NCBI RefSeq assembly: GCF_027947595.1
Contig: NZ_CP116257.1
Coordinates: 5,764,001 to 5,828,000 of the forward strand
Direction of reading: 5' to 3'
DNA: 64,000 bases
From: Streptomyces lienomycini
GTDB lineage: Bacteria > Actinomycetota > Actinomycetes > Streptomycetales > Streptomycetaceae
In this document: positions 36,675 through 49,201 of the stretch, piece by piece
Layout of the letters: each line of letters opens with the position of its first letter
How positions within the stretch are numbered: position 1 is the first letter of the stretch
The notes under the pieces: model-generated
Databases searched by the model: none
What the model was told of the DNA's origin: nothing
The model's input: only the letters and a program-made list of their open reading frames with translations
Translations under genes and position numbers: made by a program

Positions 36675-37667
36675 TCAGCCGACGAGGTTGTCGGCCAGTT
36701 CCTCCTCGCCGAGGTTGGCGTCCGTGCCGGCGATGCCGAGGTCGGAGGCCCGCTTGTCGGCCATGGCCAGCAGGCGGCGGATGCGGCCGGCGACGGCGTC
36801 CTTGGTCAGCGGCGGGTCGGCGAGGGCCCCCAGCTCCTCCAGGGAGGCCTGCTTGTGCTCCATGCGGAGTCGGCCCGCGGCGGCGAGGTGCTCGGGAACG
36901 TCGTCGGCGAGGATCTCCAGGGCGCGCTGGACCCGGGCACCGGCGGCGACGGCCGCGCGGGCCGAGCGGCGCAGGTTGGCGTCGTCGAAGTTGGCGAGGC
37001 GGTTGGCGGTGGCGCGGACCTCGCGCCGCAGCCTGCGCTCCTCCCAGGCCAGCACCGCGTCGTGGGCGCCGAGCCGGGTCAGCAGGGCGCCGATCGCGTC
37101 GCCGTCGCGGACCACGACCCGGTCCACGCCGCGCACCTCGCGCGCCTTGGCGGGGATCGACAGCCGACGGGCGGCGCCGACCAGGGCGAGCGCCGCCTCG
37201 GGGCCCGGGCAGGTCACCTCGAGGGAGGAGGAGCGGCCGGGCTCGGTGAGCGAGCCGTGGGCCAGGAAGGCCCCGCGCCAGGCGGCCTCGGCGTCGCAGG
37301 TGGCCCCCGAGACCACCTGCGGCGGCAGGCCCCGGATCGGGCGGCCCCGGCCGTCCACCAGGCCGGTCTGCCGGGCCAGCTGGTCACCGCCCGCAACCAC
37401 CCGTACGACGTAACGCGAACCGCGGCGCAGCCCGCCCGGCGCCATCACGATCAGCTCAGAGCTGTGCCCGAAGATCTCCAGGATGTCCTGCTTGAGCCGG
37501 CGTGCCGCCCGTGAGACGTCCAGCTCCGCCTCGATCACGATGCGCCCGCTCACCAGGTGAAGGCCGCCGGCGAATCGCAGAATTGCGGAGACCTCCGCCT
37601 TTCTGCAGCAGGTCCGGGTGACGGGGAGCCGGGAGATCTCGCTCTTCACCGCTGCCGTCATCGCCAT
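36675..37667 (-). CDS. whiA: sporulation regulator WhiA
   Basis: 330 residues, near identical in plan to S. coelicolor WhiA. The N-terminal part is a degenerate LAGLIDADG homing-endonuclease fold (about 20-215; [16 protein letters not shown]), the C-terminal part a helix-turn-helix of the sigma-region-4 type (about 225-320; [30 protein letters not shown]). WhiA with WhiB switches on ftsZ and other genes for sporulation septation. It overlaps yvcK by 10 bp and is the last gene of uvrC-rapZ-yvcK-whiA. In S. coelicolor whiA also has its own promoter inside the preceding gene. Confidence 0.96.
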   Translation of the reverse strand: MAMTAAVKSEISRLPVTRTCCRKAEVSAILRFAGGLHLVSGRIVIEAELDVSRAARRLKQDILEIFGHSSELIVMAPGGLRRGSRYVVRVVAGGDQLARQTGLVDGRGRPIRGLPPQVVSGATCDAEAAWRGAFLAHGSLTEPGRSSSLEVTCPGPEAALALVGAARRLSIPAKAREVRGVDRVVVRDGDAIGALLTRLGAHDAVLAWEERRLRREVRATANRLANFDDANLRRSARAAVAAGARVQRALEILADDVPEHLAAAGRLRMEHKQASLEELGALADPPLTKDAVAGRIRRLLAMADKRASDLGIAGTDANLGEEELADNLVG

Positions 37668-38749
37668 GGGCCGATCCTTCCATGCATCCGAAAAATACGG
37701 TCGTACGCGGCGGCCAGCAGCTCCGGGTCGTGCCTCGGGGTCCCGTCGGTCCGGGCGACCGGAGCCAGTTCGACCGCGGCGCCGAACCGTTTCGCGGCGT
37801 CGGTGAGTGAGTCACGGTCGGGCACGGCGGCCTCGTCGGCCAGCACCACGTCCAGAGCGAGTTTAGGGGCGTGTCGTCCCAAAACCTCCAAATGACGCTG
37901 CGGAGAGAAGCCCTCGGTTTCTCCGGGCTGGGGGGCGAGGTTCAGCGAGAGCACCCGGCGGGCCTTCGTCTCGACCAGCGCGTCCAGCAGATCGGGCACC
38001 AGCAGGTGCGGGATGACCGAGGAGAACCAGGAGCCGGGGCCCAGCACCACCCAGTCGGCGTCCAGGACGGCGTCGACCGCGTCGACGACGGCGGGCGGGT
38101 CGTTGGGCACCAGGTGCACGGACTGCACCTCGCCGGGCGTCAGTGCCACGGTCGCCTGTCCGCGGACGGTGTCCACCTCGTCGGGCCGGTCCGGGTCGTG
38201 GCCCTTGACCAGGGCCTGGAGCTCCAGCGGGACCGCCGACATGGGCAGCACGCGCCCGTGTGCGCCGAGCAGCTTGCCCACCAGGTCCAGCGCCTGCACA
38301 TGGTCGCCGAGCTGCTCCCACAGGGCCACGATCAGCAGATTGCCGACCGCGTGTTCGTGCAGGTCGCCCTGGGACTGGAAGCGGTGCTGGATGACGCGGG
38401 CCCAGGTCTGCCCCCAGTCGTCGTCGCCGCACAGCGCGGCCAGCGCCTTGCGCAGGTCGCCGGGCGGCAGGACGCCCAACTCGTCGCGCAGCCGCCCGCT
38501 GGAGCCGCCGTCGTCGGCCACGGTGACGACGGCGGTGAGGTCGCCGGTGATCCGGCGCAGTGCGGCGAGCGAGGCGGACAGGCCCATGCCGCCGCCGAGG
38601 GCGACGACCTTGGGCTGGGCGCCCCGGCGACGCGGCTTGCCGCCGCGTGTCTGCTCGGGCCTGGCGGCGCGGGCGTCGGCGGGTCTGCCGCCGCGCCCTT
38701 CCGGCACCACCCGGCGCAGCCTGCTCAGCCGCGGAGTACGTCCTGTCAT
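37658..38749 (-). CDS. YvcK/CofD-like gluconeogenesis factor (UDP-GlcNAc-binding)
   Basis: 363 residues. After a 45-residue basic N-terminal extension comes the conserved [36 protein letters not shown], and the [11 protein letters not shown] block. Family members bind UDP-GlcNAc and affect cell wall or carbon balance, and are related to CofD phospholactyl transferases. ATG 38749, 7 bp after the rapZ stop. The rapZ-yvcK-whiA order is conserved across Gram-positive bacteria. Confidence 0.92.
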   Translation of the reverse strand: MTGRTPRLSRLRRVVPEGRGGRPADARAARPEQTRGGKPRRRGAQPKVVALGGGMGLSASLAALRRITGDLTAVVTVADDGGSSGRLRDELGVLPPGDLRKALAALCGDDDWGQTWARVIQHRFQSQGDLHEHAVGNLLIVALWEQLGDHVQALDLVGKLLGAHGRVLPMSAVPLELQALVKGHDPDRPDEVDTVRGQATVALTPGEVQSVHLVPNDPPAVVDAVDAVLDADWVVLGPGSWFSSVIPHLLVPDLLDALVETKARRVLSLNLAPQPGETEGFSPQRHLEVLGRHAPKLALDVVLADEAAVPDRDSLTDAAKRFGAAVELAPVARTDGTPRHDPELLAAAYDRIFRMHGRIGPWR

Positions 38750-38756
38750 TCCCCTG

Positions 38757-39719
38757 TCATTCCCGTCCCATGTCCCGGTGGACGACCACCGTCTCCACGC
38801 CCTCGGCGGCGAGCCGTGCGGCGAGCTTCTCCGACATGGCCACGGACCGGTGCTTGCCGCCGGTGCAGCCGACGGCGACGGTCACATAGCGCTTGCCCTC
38901 CCGACGGTAGCCCGCGGCGATCAGCTGGAGCAGCTCGGCGTAGCGGTCGAGGAACTCCTTGGCGCCGGGCTGGTTGAGGACGTAGCTGGACACCTCCTCG
39001 TTGAGGCCGGTGAAGGGGCGAAGCTCCGGGACCCAGTGCGGGTTGGGCAGGAAGCGCATGTCGACGACGAGGTCGGCGTCGACCGGGAGGCCGTACTTGA
39101 AGCCGAAGGACATCACGGTGGCCCGCAGCTCGGGCTCCTCGTCGCCCGCGAACTGGGCGTCCATCTTGGCGCGCAGTTCGTGCACGTTGAGGCTGGAGGT
39201 GTCGATCACCAGGTCGGCGTCGCCGCGCAGCTCGCGCAGGAGTTCGCGCTCGGCGGCGATGCCGTCGACGATGCGGCCGTCCCCCTGGAGGGGGTGCGGG
39301 CGGCGCACCGACTCGAAGCGGCGCACCAGGGCGTCGTCGGAGGACTCCAGGAAGACGATCCGCCGGGTGACGCCGCGGGCGTCGAGGTCCGCGAGGGACT
39401 CGCGCAGATTGTCGAAGAAGCGCCGGCCGCGGACGTCGACCACGACCGCGATGCGGGCCACGTTGCCCTGGGACCGGGCGCCGAGCTCCACCATGGTGGG
39501 GATCAGCGCGGGCGGGAGGTTGTCGACGACGAACCAGCCCAGGTCCTCCAGACACTTGGCGGCCGTCGAGCGGCCGGCCCCGGACATGCCGGAGATGATC
39601 ACCAGCTCGGGGATGGCCGCCTCGTGCGCCCCGGCCGTTTCCTTGCCCGTACTCACCTGTGCTCCGTCGTCGCGGGTCTGTTCTCGTCCGACTGTGGGTT
39701 CTGTCTCGTGCTCGGTCAT
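38757..39719 (-). CDS. rapZ: RapZ/YvcJ nucleotide-binding protein
   Basis: 320 residues. P-loop [20 protein letters not shown] (about 43-62), Walker B-like [10 protein letters not shown] and the C-terminal [20 protein letters not shown]. In E. coli RapZ guides RNase E to the sRNA GlmZ; in actinobacteria its role is undefined. A 35-residue non-conserved N-terminus precedes the domain. ATGA overlap with uvrC. Confidence 0.93.
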   Translation of the reverse strand: MTEHETEPTVGREQTRDDGAQVSTGKETAGAHEAAIPELVIISGMSGAGRSTAAKCLEDLGWFVVDNLPPALIPTMVELGARSQGNVARIAVVVDVRGRRFFDNLRESLADLDARGVTRRIVFLESSDDALVRRFESVRRPHPLQGDGRIVDGIAAERELLRELRGDADLVIDTSSLNVHELRAKMDAQFAGDEEPELRATVMSFGFKYGLPVDADLVVDMRFLPNPHWVPELRPFTGLNEEVSSYVLNQPGAKEFLDRYAELLQLIAAGYRREGKRYVTVAVGCTGGKHRSVAMSEKLAARLAAEGVETVVVHRDMGRE

Positions 39720-41866
39720 CTCTCCTGCCCCCGTCGTTCGTCCGGGGTGCCCGCGGTCACGGGCTCCCCCGGGGCATCCGCCCTCGTCTCGGGTGCCCCG
39801 TCCTCGTCGTCCATGATCTCTCCGGTCGCCGTGTTCACGGCGGGTGCGGCCGGGGTGGCGCCGGCGAGGGCCACGGCGACGGTCTCGGCCGTCTTGCGGC
39901 CTATGCCGGGTACCTCGCAGATCTGGTCGATCGTCGCCGACCTCAGCTTCTTCACCGAACCGAAGTGCTTGATCAGCGCCTGTTTGCGCGTCTCGCCCAG
40001 GCCCGGCACGTCGTCCAGCGGGCTGGAGCGGAAGCGCTTGGCGCGCTTGGCGCGCTGGTAGGTGATCGCGAAGCGGTGGGCCTCGTCGCGGACCCGCTGC
40101 AGCAGATACAGGCCCTCGCTGGTGCGGGGCAGGACGACCGGGTCGTCCTCGCGGGGCAGCCAGACCTCCTCCAGACGCTTGGCGAGGCCGCAGACGGCGA
40201 TGTCGTCGATGCCCAGCTCGTCCAGCGCCCGCTGGGCTGCCGCGACCTGCGGCTGCCCGCCGTCGACGACGACGAGCTGAGGCGGGTAGGCGAAGCGCTT
40301 GGGGCGACCGTCGTCGTCCTTGAGCGCCGGTCCCTCCGTGAGGGCCCGTCCCTCGCCCGCGGCGGCCGGGCCGCCGGTGCCCCGCTCTCCCTCGGTGCCC
40401 CGCTCTCCCTCACTGCCCTGCTCGCCGGCGGGGAGTTCCTCGCCGTCCACCCACTCGCCGGTCTTCTCCTTCTCGGCGAGGTAGCGGCGAAAGCGCCGGG
40501 TGATGACCTCGTGCATGGAACGGACGTCGTCCTGTCCGCTGAAGCCCTTGATCTGGAACCGGCGGTATTCGCTCTTCCGGGCCAGCCCGTCCTCGAAGAC
40601 GACCATGGAGGCGACGACGTCGTCGCCCTGGAGGTGCGAGATGTCGTAGCACTCGATCCGGAGCGGGGCGCTGTCGAGACCGAGGGCCTCGGCGATCTCC
40701 TCCAGGGCGCGCGAGCGCGTCGTCAGGTCGGAGGCCCGCTTGGTCTTGTGCAGGACGAGGGCCTGCTGGGCGTTGCGCTGGACGGTCTCCATCAGCGCCT
40801 TCTTGTCGCCGCGCTGCGGGATGCGCAGCGACACGCCCGAGCCGCGCCGGTCGGTCAGCCACTGCTGCACGGGCTCGACCGGGTCGGGCAGGGCGGGGAC
40901 CAGGACCTCCTTGGGGACGGCGTCCCCGCTCTCCTCGCCGTACAGCTGCTGGAGGGCGTGCTCGACGAGGGCGCCGGTGGTGATCTCCTCCACCTTGTCG
41001 GTGACCCAGCCCCGCTGGCCGCGCACGCGTCCGCCGCGTACGTGGAAGATCTGGACGGCGGCCTCCAGCTCGTCCTCGGCGACCGCGATCAGGTCCGCGT
41101 CGGTGGCGTCGGCGAGCACGACCGCGCTCTTCTCCATGGCTTTCTTCAGGGCACTGATGTCGTCGCGCAGCCGCGCCGCCCGTTCGTACTCCATGTCGTC
41201 GGCGGCCTCGGCCATCCGGCGTTCCAGGCGGCGCAGGTAGGTGCCCGTGCGCCCGGCCATGAAGTCGCAGAACTCCTCGGCGAGGTCACGGTGGTCCTCG
41301 GCGGAGATCCGCTCCACGCAGGGGGCCGAGCACTTGCCGATGTAGCCGAGCAGGCAGGGGCGGCCGGTGCGGGCGGCGTTCTTGAAGACGCCCGCGGAGC
41401 AGGTGCGCACCGGGAAGACGCGCAGCAGGAGGTCGACGGTGTCGCGGATCGCCCAGGCGTGCCCGTAGGGCCCGAAGTAGCGCACGCCCTTCTTCTTGTG
41501 GCCGCGCATCACCTGCACGCGCGGGAACTCCTCGTTCATCGTCACCGCGAGGTACGGGTAGCTCTTGTCGTCGCGGTACTTGACGTTGAACCGGGGGTCG
41601 TACTCCTTGATCCAGGAGTACTCCAGCTGGAGCGCCTCGACCTCCGTGGACACCACCGTCCATTCGACGGACGCCGCCGTGGTGACCATGGTGCGGGTGC
41701 GGGGGTGGAGGTTCGCCAGGTCCTGGAAGTAGTTCGCCAGGCGCTGGCGCAGGCTCTTCGCCTTTCCGACGTAGATCACCCGGCGGTGCTCGTCACGGAA
41801 CCTGTACACCCCCGGGGAGTCCGGGATCTCTCCCGGCCTGGGGCGGTAGCTGGAGGGGTCGGCCAT
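39716..41866 (-). CDS. uvrC: excinuclease ABC subunit C
   Basis: 716 residues. GIY-YIG nuclease domain at 12-95 ([20 protein letters not shown]), UVR UvrB-binding domain near 205-240, RNase H-like 5' nuclease domain, and tandem helix-hairpin-helix at the C-terminus ([16 protein letters not shown]). Between the catalytic C-terminal blocks is a Glu/Gly-rich insertion with a [16 protein letters not shown] repeat, not part of the fold. It makes both incisions in nucleotide excision repair. The ATG is exactly 7 bp after TAGGGT, so the mRNA is leaderless; a DNA-damage promoter motif lies there. Confidence 0.96.
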   Translation of the reverse strand: MADPSSYRPRPGEIPDSPGVYRFRDEHRRVIYVGKAKSLRQRLANYFQDLANLHPRTRTMVTTAASVEWTVVSTEVEALQLEYSWIKEYDPRFNVKYRDDKSYPYLAVTMNEEFPRVQVMRGHKKKGVRYFGPYGHAWAIRDTVDLLLRVFPVRTCSAGVFKNAARTGRPCLLGYIGKCSAPCVERISAEDHRDLAEEFCDFMAGRTGTYLRRLERRMAEAADDMEYERAARLRDDISALKKAMEKSAVVLADATDADLIAVAEDELEAAVQIFHVRGGRVRGQRGWVTDKVEEITTGALVEHALQQLYGEESGDAVPKEVLVPALPDPVEPVQQWLTDRRGSGVSLRIPQRGDKKALMETVQRNAQQALVLHKTKRASDLTTRSRALEEIAEALGLDSAPLRIECYDISHLQGDDVVASMVVFEDGLARKSEYRRFQIKGFSGQDDVRSMHEVITRRFRRYLAEKEKTGEWVDGEELPAGEQGSEGERGTEGERGTGGPAAAGEGRALTEGPALKDDDGRPKRFAYPPQLVVVDGGQPQVAAAQRALDELGIDDIAVCGLAKRLEEVWLPREDDPVVLPRTSEGLYLLQRVRDEAHRFAITYQRAKRAKRFRSSPLDDVPGLGETRKQALIKHFGSVKKLRSATIDQICEVPGIGRKTAETVAVALAGATPAAPAVNTATGEIMDDEDGAPETRADAPGEPVTAGTPDERRGQER

Positions 41867-42216
41867 GACTCACACCCTACTGGCGCGGACCGACACTTCG
41901 GCGGGGCTGTGGACGACGGGCCGGGCCCCCTGTGGACGGCCGGACGGGACGGCCGGGGAGGACGGTGCGGGGCCGGTCGGTCACTCCGGGTGCCCCGGGG
42001 ACGACGGGCCCGTGCGTTCTCGGCCAGGAGCGCGTGACGGTCGGGCGCAAAGTGTTGTCGGGACTTTGTCAACACGCTTCAATGCGGGGGGACTCGGGGC
42101 CCTGAAGCGTGGCGTACGGATGTGAAGACCCCTGCGCCGCGAGCGGGGGGACGGCCCCGGCCGATCCGTGTCGACGGCCTGACCAGCCGTCGTGAACTTC
42201 ACAGGAAGGCCCCTGC
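41867..42216. other. 350-bp intergenic region uvrC / HTH-like gene
   Basis: Besides the uvrC promoter it holds a + strand promoter candidate, TTGTCG (42055-42060), 17 bp, TTCAAT (42078-42083), overlapped by the inverted repeat GTGTTG ... CAACAC (42052-42075). In the 130-base leader, TGTGAAG (42121-42127) can pair with CTTCACA (42197-42203), which abuts the AGGAAGG ribosome binding site. Confidence 0.5.
41874..41896 (-). promoter_or_regulatory. RecA-ND/PafBC-type promoter of uvrC operon
   Basis: Minus strand: GTGTCGGTC, 8 bp, TAGGGT, 7 bp, ATG. It agrees in 7 of 9 positions with the TTGTCRGTG box of mycobacterial LexA-independent damage promoters, at the exact 8-bp spacing. Weaker than the uvrA and uvrB sites. 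Confidence 0.6.
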
Positions 42217-43167
42217 ATGCCGCACGCCACACCGCACGCGGACGTCGCCACCGCGCAACTCGACTCGGCCCTGCGCGGTGGCCCCTTCCACGTCGCCCTG
42301 CGCGCCGCGATCGCCGCTCGCGGACTGCCGCTGCAGCGCGTGCAGCACCACCTCTCGCGCCACGGGGTGAAGGTCGGCGTCACGAGCCTGAGCTACTGGC
42401 AGCAGGGCGCCCGGCGTCCGCAGCGACCGGAGTCCCTGCGGGCCGTGCGGGCCCTGGAGGAGATACTCCAGCTGCCCGAGGAGTCGCTGATCCGCCTGCT
42501 CGCCGAGGCCGACGAGGAGATTTTGGAGCGGCGGCCCGCGGCCCGTTCCTACCGCGCCCACCTGGCGGCCACGGGCGTTCTCGACCGGCTGCTGGCCGAT
42601 CTGGACCAGCCCGCCCCGGACGGCGGGGTGCACACCCTCGGGCACCACGAACGCGTCCGGATCGGGCCGCGCCGCGAGCTGGCGGGGCGGGAGTCGCAGC
42701 ACATCGTGCGCGCCCACCGCGACGGCGTGGACCGCTTCGTCGCCGTCCACTACGGCGATCCCGGGTGCGCTCCCGCCCGGATGACCGTCCACGCGCTGGA
42801 GAACTGCCGCACGGGGCGGGTCCGCACCCACGAGGACACGGGTGTGCTCGTGACCGAGCTGCTCTTCGACACGCGGCTGCGGGCCGGCGACACCCACCTG
42901 TTCCGCTACGGCGTCGAGGACGGCACCGCCGGGGTGTCGCGGGAGTACGTCCGCGGGTTCGCCACGGCGGGCGGACAGTACGCGCTCCAGGTGCGGTTCG
43001 ACTCCGGGGTGCTGCCGGTGCGCTGTCACCGGTTCACTCAGCACTCGCCGGCGGCGCCGCGCGGCGGCCGGCAGGAGCTGGCGCTCAGCGGGCGGCACCA
43101 CTCGGTGCTCCTCGTGGAGCCGCGGGTCAGGTCGGGGATGCTGGGGATCGGCTGGGACTGGGAGTAG
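42217..43167 (+). CDS. XRE/HTH-like conserved hypothetical protein
   Basis: 316 residues. The N-terminal 25-90 region (LRAAIAARGLPLQRVQHHLS ... SLSYWQQGARRPQRPESLRAVRALEEIL) reads like an XRE-type helix-turn-helix in which the protein matches rules and partner position as in cro/CI proteins. The remaining 220 residues are mainly beta with no recognised domain (conserved-looking AHRDGVDRFVAVHYGDPG, LLFDTRLRAGDTHLFRYGVE). DNA binding is inferred. ATG eight bases after AGGAAGG. The inverted repeat over its promoter may be its own operator. Confidence 0.75.
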   Translation: MPHATPHADVATAQLDSALRGGPFHVALRAAIAARGLPLQRVQHHLSRHGVKVGVTSLSYWQQGARRPQRPESLRAVRALEEILQLPEESLIRLLAEADEEILERRPAARSYRAHLAATGVLDRLLADLDQPAPDGGVHTLGHHERVRIGPRRELAGRESQHIVRAHRDGVDRFVAVHYGDPGCAPARMTVHALENCRTGRVRTHEDTGVLVTELLFDTRLRAGDTHLFRYGVEDGTAGVSREYVRGFATAGGQYALQVRFDSGVLPVRCHRFTQHSPAAPRGGRQELALSGRHHSVLLVEPRVRSGMLGIGWDWE

Positions 43168-43185
43168 GACGCCGGCCCGCCCCGG

Positions 43186-43611
43186 TCAGGTCGCCGGGCT
43201 CGCGACGATCCGGCCCTGCTTCACCTCGACCGGCAGTTCGGTGAGCGGCACGGTCGCCGGGGCGTGCAGCACCTCGCCGGTACGGGCGTCGAACTCGCTG
43301 CCGTGGCAGTTGCACACGAGTTTGGTCCCCTCCAGCTTCTTGATGGGGCACCCCGCGTGCGTGCAGACGGTGCTGTACGCCTTCAGGGAACCGTCATCGG
43401 CCCGGCTGACCACGACGTTCCCGTCCGGGAAGAGCTTGGTCGCACCCTTGGCGACCTCCCCGTCGGCACCGAGGTCCACGGGCGCGGTCGGCGTGGCCGG
43501 CGCGGCGCCGTCGTCGCCCGGCGAGCAGGCGGCGAGGCCGAGCCCGGCGACGGGCGTGAGCGCCGCCGAGCGCAGGACGGTACGGCGGCTCGGGACGGGA
43601 CGGCCGGACAT
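43186..43611 (-). CDS. Tat-exported Rieske [2Fe-2S] lipoprotein
   Basis: 141 residues. Twin-arginine signal SRRTVLRSAALTPVAGLGL (residues 8-26) with lipobox LAAC, so Cys29 is probably lipidated. The Rieske domain has Cys83-Thr-His85-x2-Cys88 and Cys100-x-Cys102-His103-Gly-Ser: two Cys and two His bind the cluster, and Cys88-Cys100 form the disulfide found in high-potential Rieske centres. Function unknown; it may donate electrons to an extracytoplasmic oxidase. It is divergent from the LacI gene, with the operator palindrome between them. Confidence 0.9.
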   Translation of the reverse strand: MSGRPVPSRRTVLRSAALTPVAGLGLAACSPGDDGAAPATPTAPVDLGADGEVAKGATKLFPDGNVVVSRADDGSLKAYSTVCTHAGCPIKKLEGTKLVCNCHGSEFDARTGEVLHAPATVPLTELPVEVKQGRIVASPAT

Positions 43612-43717
43612 GGCATCTCCACTGGTCGGAGCGGGGGTGTGCGGGTGCAGGGCGACGATATCCGGCGGCCCGGCTGGTCCCGTGGACCGGGTGACCGGAA
43701 GGCGGGAGAGTCGAGGG

Positions 43718-43751
43718 GGCACGTAAACGCTTGCGCAAGCGTTTACGTGCC
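43718..43751. promoter_or_regulatory. 34-bp perfect palindrome, LacI-family operator
   Basis: GGCACGTAAACGCTTGC followed by its exact reverse complement. The core AACGCTTGCGCAAGCGTT is a textbook LacI/GalR-family operator with central CG. On the + strand TTTACG (43742-43747), 18 bp, TACGGT (43766-43771) forms the lacI-gene promoter, so the palindrome covers its -35. Confidence 0.9.
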
Positions 43752-43854
43752 TCTGTGCGATGGGGTACGGTCCGGCCAGTGCGCGCGGCAAGGACACCCG
43801 GGACGACGTGTGCCCGCAGGCGCCGCGGCCGTACGCGAAGGGGGTGGGCGGGTG

Positions 43855-44946
43855 GTGACCATGGCCGATGTGGCGCGGAGCGCCGGGGTCTCGGTGGCTA
43901 CGGTCTCGCACGTGCTCAACGACACCCGCCCGGTGCTGCCGCACACCCGTCAGGCCGTCCTCGACGCCGTCGAGGAGCTGGGCTACACCCCGAACACCCT
44001 GGCCCGTTCCCTGGTGACCTCCCGCACCCGCTCCATCGGGCTCGCGGTGTCGGCGATCAGCAACCCGTACTTCACGGAGATCCTCCAGGGCGTCGAGGCC
44101 CGCGCCCTGGAGCACGGTTACAGCCTGCTCATCGCCGACCCGCACGACGATCCCGGGCACGAGCGCAAGGTCGTCCAGTTGCTGCACGAGCGGCGCGTAG
44201 ACGGCATGATCGTCGCACCGTCCGCGGACCCGCGCGCCCTCCTCGCCTATCTCGGACGCCACCGTGTGCCGGCCGTGCTCCTCGACCGGGTCGTCGACGT
44301 GCCCGAGGGCGAAGCGGCGCCGCGCCTCGACCAGATCTGCGCCGAGAGCACCGAGCCGACGGCCCGGCTGGTCGGCCATCTCGCCGGACTCGGCCACCGC
44401 AGGATCGGCCTGGTCGCGGGCCGGCCGGGGCTCAGCACCACCCGTGAGCGGATCACCGGGTACCGGCACGGCCTCGCCGCGGCGGGGCTGCCCTTCGACG
44501 AGCGGCTGCTGGTCCACGGCGACTCCGAGGCGGCCGGCGGCGAACGGGCCGCGTCGGACCTGTTGTCCCTGGCGGTGCCGCCCACCGCGCTGGTCACCGC
44601 CAACAACGCCATGACCATCGGCGCGCTGCGCGCCCTGCGGGACCGGGGCCTGTCCGTGCCCGGTGACCTCGCGCTGTGCTGCTTCGACGACTTCGCCTGG
44701 GCGGACCTCTTCTCGCCCCGGCTCACCGCCGTCGCCCAGCCCAGCAGGGACCTCGGCGCGCAGGCGGTGCGGCTTCTCCTGGAACGCCTCGCCGCGCCGG
44801 ACCGGCCCGCGCGGACCGTGCGGCTGCCCTGCACCTTCGTCCACCGCACCTCCTGCGGCTGCGCCGAACGGTCCGGTCGGCCCGGACACTCCCCCGGTCC
44901 GTCCGGGAAAGCCCACGCCAAGGCCCACGAAAGGACCCTCCCGTGA
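43855..44946 (+). CDS. LacI-family regulator
   Basis: 363 residues. N-terminal LacI helix-turn-helix ADVARSAGVSVATVSHVLN (residues 4-22), hinge helix near 45-55, then a periplasmic-binding-protein-like sensor domain. About 35 residues at the C-terminus are a basic, low-complexity tail. Start is chosen as GTG 43855; GTG 43852 and ATG 43861 are equally close to the GGGGGTGGGCGG ribosome binding site. It overlaps the sugar kinase gene (GTGA), so it almost certainly controls sugar use by that kinase and itself. Confidence 0.9.
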   Translation: MTMADVARSAGVSVATVSHVLNDTRPVLPHTRQAVLDAVEELGYTPNTLARSLVTSRTRSIGLAVSAISNPYFTEILQGVEARALEHGYSLLIADPHDDPGHERKVVQLLHERRVDGMIVAPSADPRALLAYLGRHRVPAVLLDRVVDVPEGEAAPRLDQICAESTEPTARLVGHLAGLGHRRIGLVAGRPGLSTTRERITGYRHGLAAAGLPFDERLLVHGDSEAAGGERAASDLLSLAVPPTALVTANNAMTIGALRALRDRGLSVPGDLALCCFDDFAWADLFSPRLTAVAQPSRDLGAQAVRLLLERLAAPDRPARTVRLPCTFVHRTSCGCAERSGRPGHSPGPSGKAHAKAHERTLP

Positions 44947-45851
44947 TCGTCGTCGCCGGTGAGGCACTGATCGACCTGGTACCGCGGGGCAGGGGCGCCC
45001 TGGCCGCGCTGCAGCCGGCGCTCGGCGGCGGTCCGTACAACACGGCCGTCGCGCTGGGCCGCCTCGGCTCGCCCGTCGCGTTCTGCTCGCGGGTGTCGTA
45101 CGACGCGTTCGGCGAGGCGCTGCTGGACCGGCTGCGCGAGACCGGCGTGGACGTCTCGCCGGTGCAACGCGGGGCCGAGCCGACGACCCTCGCCGTGGCC
45201 TCGCTCGACGCGGACGGCTCGGCCGCGTACTCCTTCTACGTGGACGGGACGGCCGACCGGCTGTTCGCGCTGCCCGTCGGTCTGCCGTCCGGTACCCGGG
45301 CCGTCTCGTTCGGGACCTGTTCACTGGTCCTGGAGCCGGGCGCGAGCGCGTACGAGGAGCTGCTGCGCGAGACGGCCGCGCGGGGCGTGTTCACGGCACT
45401 GGACCCGAACATCCGGGCCGGGCTGATCCCGGACCCGGACGCCTACCGGGCCCGCTTCAGGAGCTGGCTGCCGTCGGTGTCGCTGCTGAAGCTGTCCGCC
45501 GAGGACGCCGAGTGGCTCGGCGGCACGCCGCGGGAGTGGCTCGCGGCGGGCCCTGCCGCGGTGGTGGTCACCCGGGGCGGTGCGGGGCTGACGGCGTTCA
45601 CCCGTGACGGGGGCGAGTACTCGGTGCCGGGCGAGCGCGTGGCGGTGGTGGACACGATCGGCGCGGGTGACACGGTCAACGCGGCGCTGTTGCACGGCCT
45701 CGCGGTGAGGGGTGCCCTCGGTGAAGCGGCCGTGGCCGGTCTGGGCGCGGACGGCTGGGCCGGGCTGCTGGGCTTCGCCGCCCGCGCGGCGGCGGTCACC
45801 TGCTCCCGCGCGGGCGCGGAACCGCCGTACGCCCGCGAAGTCGCCGGCTGA
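44943..45851 (+). CDS. PfkB-family carbohydrate kinase (fructokinase-like)
   Basis: 302 residues. Ribokinase-fold signatures are GGGPYNTAVALGRLG near the N-terminus and VDTIGAGDTVNAALL at the C-terminus, where Asp of GAGD is the catalytic base. The pattern GEALIDLVP at the start fits fructokinases; substrate is inferred. GTG start, coupled to the LacI gene. Confidence 0.88.
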   Translation: MIVVAGEALIDLVPRGRGALAALQPALGGGPYNTAVALGRLGSPVAFCSRVSYDAFGEALLDRLRETGVDVSPVQRGAEPTTLAVASLDADGSAAYSFYVDGTADRLFALPVGLPSGTRAVSFGTCSLVLEPGASAYEELLRETAARGVFTALDPNIRAGLIPDPDAYRARFRSWLPSVSLLKLSAEDAEWLGGTPREWLAAGPAAVVVTRGGAGLTAFTRDGGEYSVPGERVAVVDTIGAGDTVNAALLHGLAVRGALGEAAVAGLGADGWAGLLGFAARAAAVTCSRAGAEPPYAREVAG

Positions 45852-45893
45852 GGGAGGCCGGTCGGCACCGGTGGCCGGGCAGGTGGGGCCAAT

Positions 45894-45941
45894 GGACGGC
45901 GCCGGGCCCCACGGGATCACCCGTGGGGCCCGGCGCCGTCC
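45894..45941. terminator. bidirectional terminator sugar kinase/uvrA
   Basis: A perfect 22-bp stem (GGACGGCGCCGGGCCCCACG plus GG) with an ATCA loop between convergent genes; the longest perfect hairpin of the window. Confidence 0.92.
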
Positions 45942-45945
45942 GGAC

Positions 45946-48978
<3,033 letters not shown>

Positions 48979-49033
48979 GCCGGTCCGCACCTTTCTTGAG
49001 AGAAGTGACAGGGGCGGGGCCCCCGTCTTTCTC

Positions 49034-49056
49034 AGACTAGGGGGAGCCACTGACAA
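49034..49056 (-). promoter_or_regulatory. RecA-ND/PafBC-type promoter of uvrA
   Basis: Minus strand TTGTCAGTG, GCTCCCCC (8 bp), TAGTCT: a full match to the mycobacterial RecA_NDp box TTGTCRGTG-N8-TANNNT. A separate TTGACA lies 20 bp further upstream and may serve a basal promoter. Confidence 0.85.
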
Positions 49057-49201
49057 CGCCGGTCGGATTCACCGGTTGTCAACAAACCCCGACTTCCCAG
49101 CATGCCCGACGCCGCAGTCGAGCTTATAGCACGTGCATTCGATTTACGGGGGTCGGCCACAACCTTCACCCGAAGGTGTGGTGCGGTCTAGGGTCAGCAG
49201 C

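Noticed and set aside
36157..37514. Overlapping + strand frames across the minisatellite and whiA
   Set aside because: Their first part is translated repeat and the second is antisense of whiA; no ribosome binding site.
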